Below are positions 59,761 to 64,000 of a stretch of DNA of 64,000 nucleotides, piece by piece. The stretch is from DAINPP01 sp036743375. Lineage in GTDB: Bacteria; Thermotogota; Thermotogae; MWEM01. Numbering within the stretch: position 1 is the first letter of the stretch; each line of letters begins with the position of its first letter. Location: positions 1-64,000 of the forward strand of contig DAINPP010000001.1 of the NCBI GenBank assembly GCA_036743375.1, given 5' to 3'. The translations under genes and the position numbers were made by a program. Under the pieces are notes generated by a model. It made no database searches and was not told where the DNA came from. It saw only the letters and a program-made list of their open reading frames with translations.

Positions 59761-60486
59761 TTGAAACTTGAAAAATATATTCAAAAAGCAGGCATAACAA
59801 GCAGAAGAAAAGCCTCTGATATTATCGAGTCCGGACGAGTAAGAGTAAATGGAAAGATCATAAAGGAATTCTGGGCTCAGGTAGATGAGAAAAATGACAG
59901 GATAGAAGTCGATGAAACCCCCATATTGATAGAGAAGAAGGAATATTATCTTTTTAATAAACCAAGAGGTTATATTACCTCTTTAAAAGATCCTTATAAA
60001 TCAAGGACCATTATGGATTTCCTGAACAAGTACCACGATATCGATGTCAGAGTCCACCCGGTAGGGAGACTTGATAAAGATACCGAGGGACTTTTGATTC
60101 TGACAAACGACGGAGACCTTACTTATAAAATTCTTCATCCCAAGATGAAGGTGGAAAAAGAATACCTTGCCAGAGTATCAGGAATCCCAGATGATGAAGA
60201 TGTAGAACTCTTCAGCAAAGGGTTTCAGTTAAAGAACTTTTATGCGTCGCCGGCAAAATTATTCATCGATAAAAAAGAAAAGGATGCTTCATGGATCAGA
60301 ATTATCATCAAAGAAGGAAAAAAGAGGCAGGTCAGAAGAATGTGTTCGTTTATTGGCCATAAAGTCCTGTATTTAAAAAGGATACGAGTGGGTACATTTA
60401 CACTTGAAGGCATTGAGAAAATAGGTTCTTTAAAACGCTTGAGTAAAGACGAGATTGAGAAGTTTATAAAAGATAATGGAATATAA
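59761..60486 (+). CDS. RsuA/RluB family rRNA pseudouridine synthase
   Basis: 241 residues. An S4 domain (KYIQKAGITSRRKASDIIESG, about 4-55) is followed by the synthase domain with GRLDKDTEGLLILTNDG, where the aspartate is catalytic, and KEGKKRQVRRMC. It modifies a uridine in 23S (RluB) or 16S (RsuA) rRNA; the length favours RluB-like. TTG start with GGGAG upstream. Confidence 0.93.
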   Translation: MKLEKYIQKAGITSRRKASDIIESGRVRVNGKIIKEFWAQVDEKNDRIEVDETPILIEKKEYYLFNKPRGYITSLKDPYKSRTIMDFLNKYHDIDVRVHPVGRLDKDTEGLLILTNDGDLTYKILHPKMKVEKEYLARVSGIPDDEDVELFSKGFQLKNFYASPAKLFIDKKEKDASWIRIIIKEGKKRQVRRMCSFIGHKVLYLKRIRVGTFTLEGIEKIGSLKRLSKDEIEKFIKDNGI

Positions 60487-60507
60487 ACAAATCTGGGGGT
60501 GTTTCTT

Positions 60508-62763
60508 TTGAATAACAGGCTTTATTTAACAATGATCATTCTTTTTCTGTTCTTTTCGGTATTTACAGCTGCAAAACAAACCTCTGAACTGTTGCTTGAA
60601 TTGAAAAGTCTTCAAAAACAGGTAGAGTTTTCAAATGAATTGAACGATGAGTCTCTTCTCGAAGATTCAATCGATTCCATCAACAAATTAATATTAAACA
60701 ATCCTGGAAATATGGATTTTGAAGCTAAGGCTTATGTTGTACTCGGTGATGCTTATTTTTATAGAGGAAACTTTTTATCGGCTCAGCAGAATTATCAGAA
60801 GGCCATCGACCTGTTACCCGAAACCGGCGCAGAATATCCTTATTGTCTTTATTCCATGATTTATTCCTATTACTACCTTTTAAACACAACAACAGATACC
60901 TATAGGCAGAATTATATCAACAATGCAACCATTCTGCTCGATAAGCTTTATTCGTATGAGGAGTATCGTCAGGATTCGTTGTTACTCAGAGGAATGATCT
61001 TAAAAGAGAACAAGGACTATTCGGGGGCAGTTGGAGCGTTTGAACAGATAAACTCTGCTGAATTAACCGGTTTGGCTTCCTATTATAAAGGACTGATCCT
61101 TTATCAACAGGGGAATTATCCATCTGCAATACTCGCTTTTCAAAAGGCATCGGATAATGGAGAAGATAAAGATTTAATCGCCGCCAGTATATATCAGGTT
61201 ATCAATGCAATGATCAATCTAAAGAATTATCAGGATGCAATAGTCTATTCTGAAAAACTGATTCGGGATTTTGGAAGTTCAAGGTATAAAAACGAGATCT
61301 TTAAACAGCATGTTGAAATCTTGTATAGAACCGGTGATTATCAGAACGCTAAAAAATATATAGAAAATATCCTCTTGAATGCATCGGATAATCAATCTAA
61401 AATGGAGGCCTACAATGTAATCGGGTGGCTTGCCTATGAGACAAATAACCTGAATGAGGCCGTCCAGAACTGGAAAAATGCAATCAACGCCGGATTTTCA
61501 CAATACCCATCACAGGCCTTTGAAATCGCTAAAACCTGTATAGAGGCCTTAAGCGAGACGGGGGATTATACAAGGACCCTTTCTTTTCTTAATGAGATAA
61601 AAGCTCAATTTCCAAACAAGAAAACGGAAATAGATCTGGAAACGGCAAAAGTATATATGAATACCAACCGATATGCACAGGCTGAACAATTATTAAATTC
61701 CGTACTCTCCACTGGACTTTATTACAATGAAGTGAATTATTTAACGGCTCTTTTGAATCGAGAAATGAACAATTCGCGTGTTGCTTTGGATTATATCAGA
61801 AGGGTAATTAATTCAGGTAATGCCTCTTATGTCTATAAAGGGTATCTTTTTGAAGGGGATCTGTATTTTCAATTGTCGGATTATTCCAACGCAAAAATTT
61901 CCTACGAGAATGCGATGAAAATAGCCGATGATTTTGGACGGTTGCAATGCCTTTTAAATTTGGGAATTGTCGAAATGGAGTTAAAAAATTATAATCAGGC
62001 CAAGGATTATTTTAATGAATTGAAATCTAAAAATCTTACCGATCTTGATGCATCTCTGACAGGGGCATTATACCTTGCCGAAGTTTATTATAAAATGGGA
62101 GATAACAACAACGCCGTTAAAGAATACGATTGGATTATTGAAAATGACAAAACCGGAAAATATATTTCTAATTCCATGATGAAGAAATACGATATTTTAC
62201 TGAGTGCTACATCTGCAAACTATGATTCTATCATTACTGAGCTTGATAAACAGATTAATTCCACATCGGATCTTGTGTTAAAAGATGAGCTGAAATTCCT
62301 GAAGGCCGAGGCCTATATGAAAAAAGGAGATCTTCTAACGGCTTTTAATTTCTGCAGAGATGTTAATTTTGACAGATTATCCGCTTCTTCCAAGGCTGCC
62401 GTTTTGTACATCAGGGGAAAATATTTTATCAGTCAAAACAACGAGACAGAATTGCAGTTAAATTTTGATAATCTGATAGAAAATTATCCCAATTCGCCTA
62501 AAACCCCATGGGCTATGCAGGATTATGCCCTTTATTACTATAACAACCAGAACTATAATCAATCAAAGAATTTATTTTTTAATCTTCTGACAAAATATCC
62601 GGAGTTTCAGAAAGTGGATGTAGCCTATTTTTATATAGGCTTATGCTATGAAAAAATGGGGGAATCTGATCAGGCAAGACAGATTTTCAGTACATTCCTT
62701 GAGAAATTTCCTGAATCGGCAAGGACAGATGAAGTCAAACAGCATTTAAGCTGGTTAGAATAA
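60508..62763 (+). CDS. Large exported TPR-repeat protein
   Basis: 751 residues. Signal peptide or anchor (about 1-23), then tetratricopeptide-type helices over almost the whole length (KAYVVLGDAYFYRGNFLSAQQNYQKAIDL is a clear unit, with others near 190, 430 and 640). The C-terminus (AYFYIGLCYEKMGESDQARQIFSTFLEKFPES) resembles YbgF/BamD-type repeats. It is probably a periplasmic scaffold. TTG start, six bases after GGGGGTG; it lies 21 bases after the pseudouridine synthase. Confidence 0.85.
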   Translation: MNNRLYLTMIILFLFFSVFTAAKQTSELLLELKSLQKQVEFSNELNDESLLEDSIDSINKLILNNPGNMDFEAKAYVVLGDAYFYRGNFLSAQQNYQKAIDLLPETGAEYPYCLYSMIYSYYYLLNTTTDTYRQNYINNATILLDKLYSYEEYRQDSLLLRGMILKENKDYSGAVGAFEQINSAELTGLASYYKGLILYQQGNYPSAILAFQKASDNGEDKDLIAASIYQVINAMINLKNYQDAIVYSEKLIRDFGSSRYKNEIFKQHVEILYRTGDYQNAKKYIENILLNASDNQSKMEAYNVIGWLAYETNNLNEAVQNWKNAINAGFSQYPSQAFEIAKTCIEALSETGDYTRTLSFLNEIKAQFPNKKTEIDLETAKVYMNTNRYAQAEQLLNSVLSTGLYYNEVNYLTALLNREMNNSRVALDYIRRVINSGNASYVYKGYLFEGDLYFQLSDYSNAKISYENAMKIADDFGRLQCLLNLGIVEMELKNYNQAKDYFNELKSKNLTDLDASLTGALYLAEVYYKMGDNNNAVKEYDWIIENDKTGKYISNSMMKKYDILLSATSANYDSIITELDKQINSTSDLVLKDELKFLKAEAYMKKGDLLTAFNFCRDVNFDRLSASSKAAVLYIRGKYFISQNNETELQLNFDNLIENYPNSPKTPWAMQDYALYYYNNQNYNQSKNLFFNLLTKYPEFQKVDVAYFYIGLCYEKMGESDQARQIFSTFLEKFPESARTDEVKQHLSWLE

Positions 62764-62778
62764 TGGAGGCGAAAAATT

Positions 62779-63786
62779 TTGACTGACCAACAACATCATT
62801 TAAGGGCTTATGGCAAATTAAACCTGTATCTTGATGTTCTTGAAAAAAGAAGAGATGGATTTCATGATATTATCACCTTATTTCAGACGATAGATGTTTA
62901 TGATGATGTGATAATTTCTGAGATTGAGGGGAAAGAGATTCTGTTCAGTTACTCATATGATGATGACATTCCTTTCAAACCAGTATTAAAATGGGATATG
63001 AGCAACACGGTGTTCAAGGCGATTAAAGCGCTGGAAAATCACATTGGAGATAGTATAACCGGTTATGCCATTCACATTTTGAAAAGACTTCCACCCGAAT
63101 CGGGTCTTGGTGGAGCCAGTTCGGATGCGGCGGTAATTATAGATTTTTTTGCCGAGAAATACTCTCTCACATTGAGTGAGAAAATAAAGATCGGTAATCA
63201 GGTTGGTTCTGATATTGCTTTCTTTTTTTATCAGGGAACCGCAATAGGAAGTGGAAAAGGGAACGAGATCAAGAAATTGGAAAGTTTGCCGCAGTTTCCA
63301 GTCATGGTCTGTCAACCTAAAATGACATTTTCTACACCCAAAATGTATTCAGTAATTGATTATTTGAGGTTTGAGAATTGGGAAACTATAGAGGATGTGG
63401 AAAATGTGAGTGATTTCGAGTCGGATATAGAAGATGATCAGATAGGTGATAAAGTCCTCGATGATTGGGAGGATGATGATATAGATACCTGGACTCCTCA
63501 TGATGAGATTAACAGGATCTATGATTCTCTCAAAGACCAGGAATCAGCACTGACATTCAACGATTTTGAAAAAGCGGCTGAGGAACTTGAATTAGAAGGA
63601 TATCTCACTTTTATCGAACTATTTAATGAAATAAAAGGTAAAGCTGTTCTTTTAAAAGGGATGACCGGTTCAGGTTCTGCCCATTTTATCGTTTTTAAAT
63701 ATTCCGTATCAGAAAGTAAAATAAAAAATATATTTGAGAAATTAAAAGAGATTTCCTCATGGGTTAGAATATCAAACTTTAAATAA
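62779..63786 (+). CDS. ispE: 4-diphosphocytidyl-2-C-methyl-D-erythritol kinase with acidic insert
   Basis: 335 residues, about 50 longer than usual. AYGKLNLYLDVLEKRRDGFHDI and PPESGLGGASSDAA (GHMP ATP loop, near 95-108) and the MTGSGSAHFIVF end identify IspE, the fourth step of the non-mevalonate isoprenoid pathway. Residues about 200-240 are an insertion very rich in Asp and Glu (FESDIEDDQIGDKVLDDWED), placed after the STPKMYSVIDYL segment. TTG start after TGGAGG. It ends the pgm gene string. Confidence 0.93.
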   Translation: MTDQQHHLRAYGKLNLYLDVLEKRRDGFHDIITLFQTIDVYDDVIISEIEGKEILFSYSYDDDIPFKPVLKWDMSNTVFKAIKALENHIGDSITGYAIHILKRLPPESGLGGASSDAAVIIDFFAEKYSLTLSEKIKIGNQVGSDIAFFFYQGTAIGSGKGNEIKKLESLPQFPVMVCQPKMTFSTPKMYSVIDYLRFENWETIEDVENVSDFESDIEDDQIGDKVLDDWEDDDIDTWTPHDEINRIYDSLKDQESALTFNDFEKAAEELELEGYLTFIELFNEIKGKAVLLKGMTGSGSAHFIVFKYSVSESKIKNIFEKLKEISSWVRISNFK

Positions 63787-63840
63787 TCTTTTTTTATACA
63801 ATGTTTTACATATTCTTAACATCGTTGAATTGTATCTCTG

Positions 63841-63849
63841 TGATATAAT
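63841..63849 (+). promoter_or_regulatory. Extended -10 promoter of rpsF
   Basis: TGATATAAT, 66 bases before the rpsF start. The leader is about 58 bases and could hold a ribosomal-protein control site, but I cannot show one. Confidence 0.7.
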
Positions 63850-63914
63850 CACCCGGTAAAAAATCCTGTTTTTGCAAATAAGGCAAAGACCAAAATGACC
63901 GTAGGAGGTAAAAA

Positions 63915-64000
63915 GTGAGAATTTATGAATTAATGTTTATTTCAGATCCAAGAATTCCTGAAGAACAGAGAGAACTTGGCATCGAGAAAGTAAAACAGAC
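63915..64000 (+). CDS. rpsF: Ribosomal protein S6 (5' part only)
   Basis: The first 28 codons are present; the gene runs off the window. MRIYELMFISDPRIPEEQRE matches the S6 start. The start is GTG with GTAGGAGGT upstream. In many bacteria ssb and rpsR follow. Confidence 0.9.
   Translation, partial: MRIYELMFISDPRIPEEQRELGIEKVKQ

Noticed and set aside
63850..63914. rpsF leader as an S6/S18 autoregulatory element
   Set aside because: The known element needs a specific bulged-stem structure that I could not recognise in these bases.

Overview
The window reads as one contiguous piece of chromosome from an AT-rich bacterium, most likely a member of the Thermotogota. The best single clue is a phosphoglycerate kinase fused in frame to triose-phosphate isomerase (24432-26390), directly behind gap; this fusion is a hallmark of that phylum. 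Supporting signs are the many TTG and GTG starts with strong Shine-Dalgarno sites, a sucrose-phosphate synthase of the Halothermothrix type, and several secreted proteins with signal peptides but no familiar name. The assignment is inference from gene content. I see no insertion sequence, prophage, CRISPR array or rRNA; coding density is high throughout.

Layout. 1-9810 (minus): a tight operon reading era, cca, a membrane TPR protein, a lytic transglycosylase, an ABC exporter-type ATPase and permease, and a Nif3-like protein, then lemA behind its own promoter and terminator. 9905-10530: tRNA-Thr(GGT) with a near-consensus promoter and terminator, and a MaoC-like hydratase divergent from a lipoprotein and M6 metalloprotease pair (10553-12656). 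12680-15096: a GntR(YtrA)-ABC operon under a promoter that abuts a 17-bp perfect inverted repeat. 15201-26390 (mostly plus): a secreted protein, nfo (minus), galE, a YdcF-like protein, a flavoprotein, a secreted phosphoesterase, dnaX-ybaB, gap and pgk-tpi. 26469-27053 is a HAD phosphatase. 27083-30215 is a CUT1 sugar importer without its ATPase. 30448-33505 holds a VIT/VWA protein and a carboxymuconolactone decarboxylase-GAF fusion. 33639-38271 is a ROK kinase-ppx-ppk operon. 38301-41843 (minus): malic enzyme, PfkB kinase and sucrose-phosphate synthase. 41914-45733 (plus): a peptidase-MA/propeller/barrel protein, an orphan ABC ATPase and a small unknown. 45736-48710 (minus): phosphatase, rdgB, rRNA methylase, repeat protein. 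48846-53881 (minus): a complete branched-chain amino-acid transporter, livK-H-M-G-F, with an attenuator. 54018-63786 (plus): pgm, hpt, a small membrane protein, hslU, dprA, an envelope protein, a pseudouridine synthase, a large TPR protein and ispE. The window ends inside rpsF.

The observation I rate highest is the 5' leader of the liv operon. A consensus promoter is followed by a 32-codon reading frame with a good ribosome site, in which six of seven consecutive codons (16-22) are Val, Leu, Val, Leu, Ile and Ile. It is followed by a 15-bp intrinsic terminator with a T tract and by an alternative pairing between the leader codons and the terminator's first arm. This looks like ribosome-mediated attenuation of a branched-chain amino-acid importer.

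Other points worth checking are two genes (nfo and a HAD phosphatase) that appear to start at ATA codons; repeated use of an extended -10 element TGATATAAT; a tRNA-Thr whose D arm departs from the usual pattern; an AhpD-like/methionine-sulfoxide-reductase fusion; an acidic insert in IspE; and hslU without hslV beside it.
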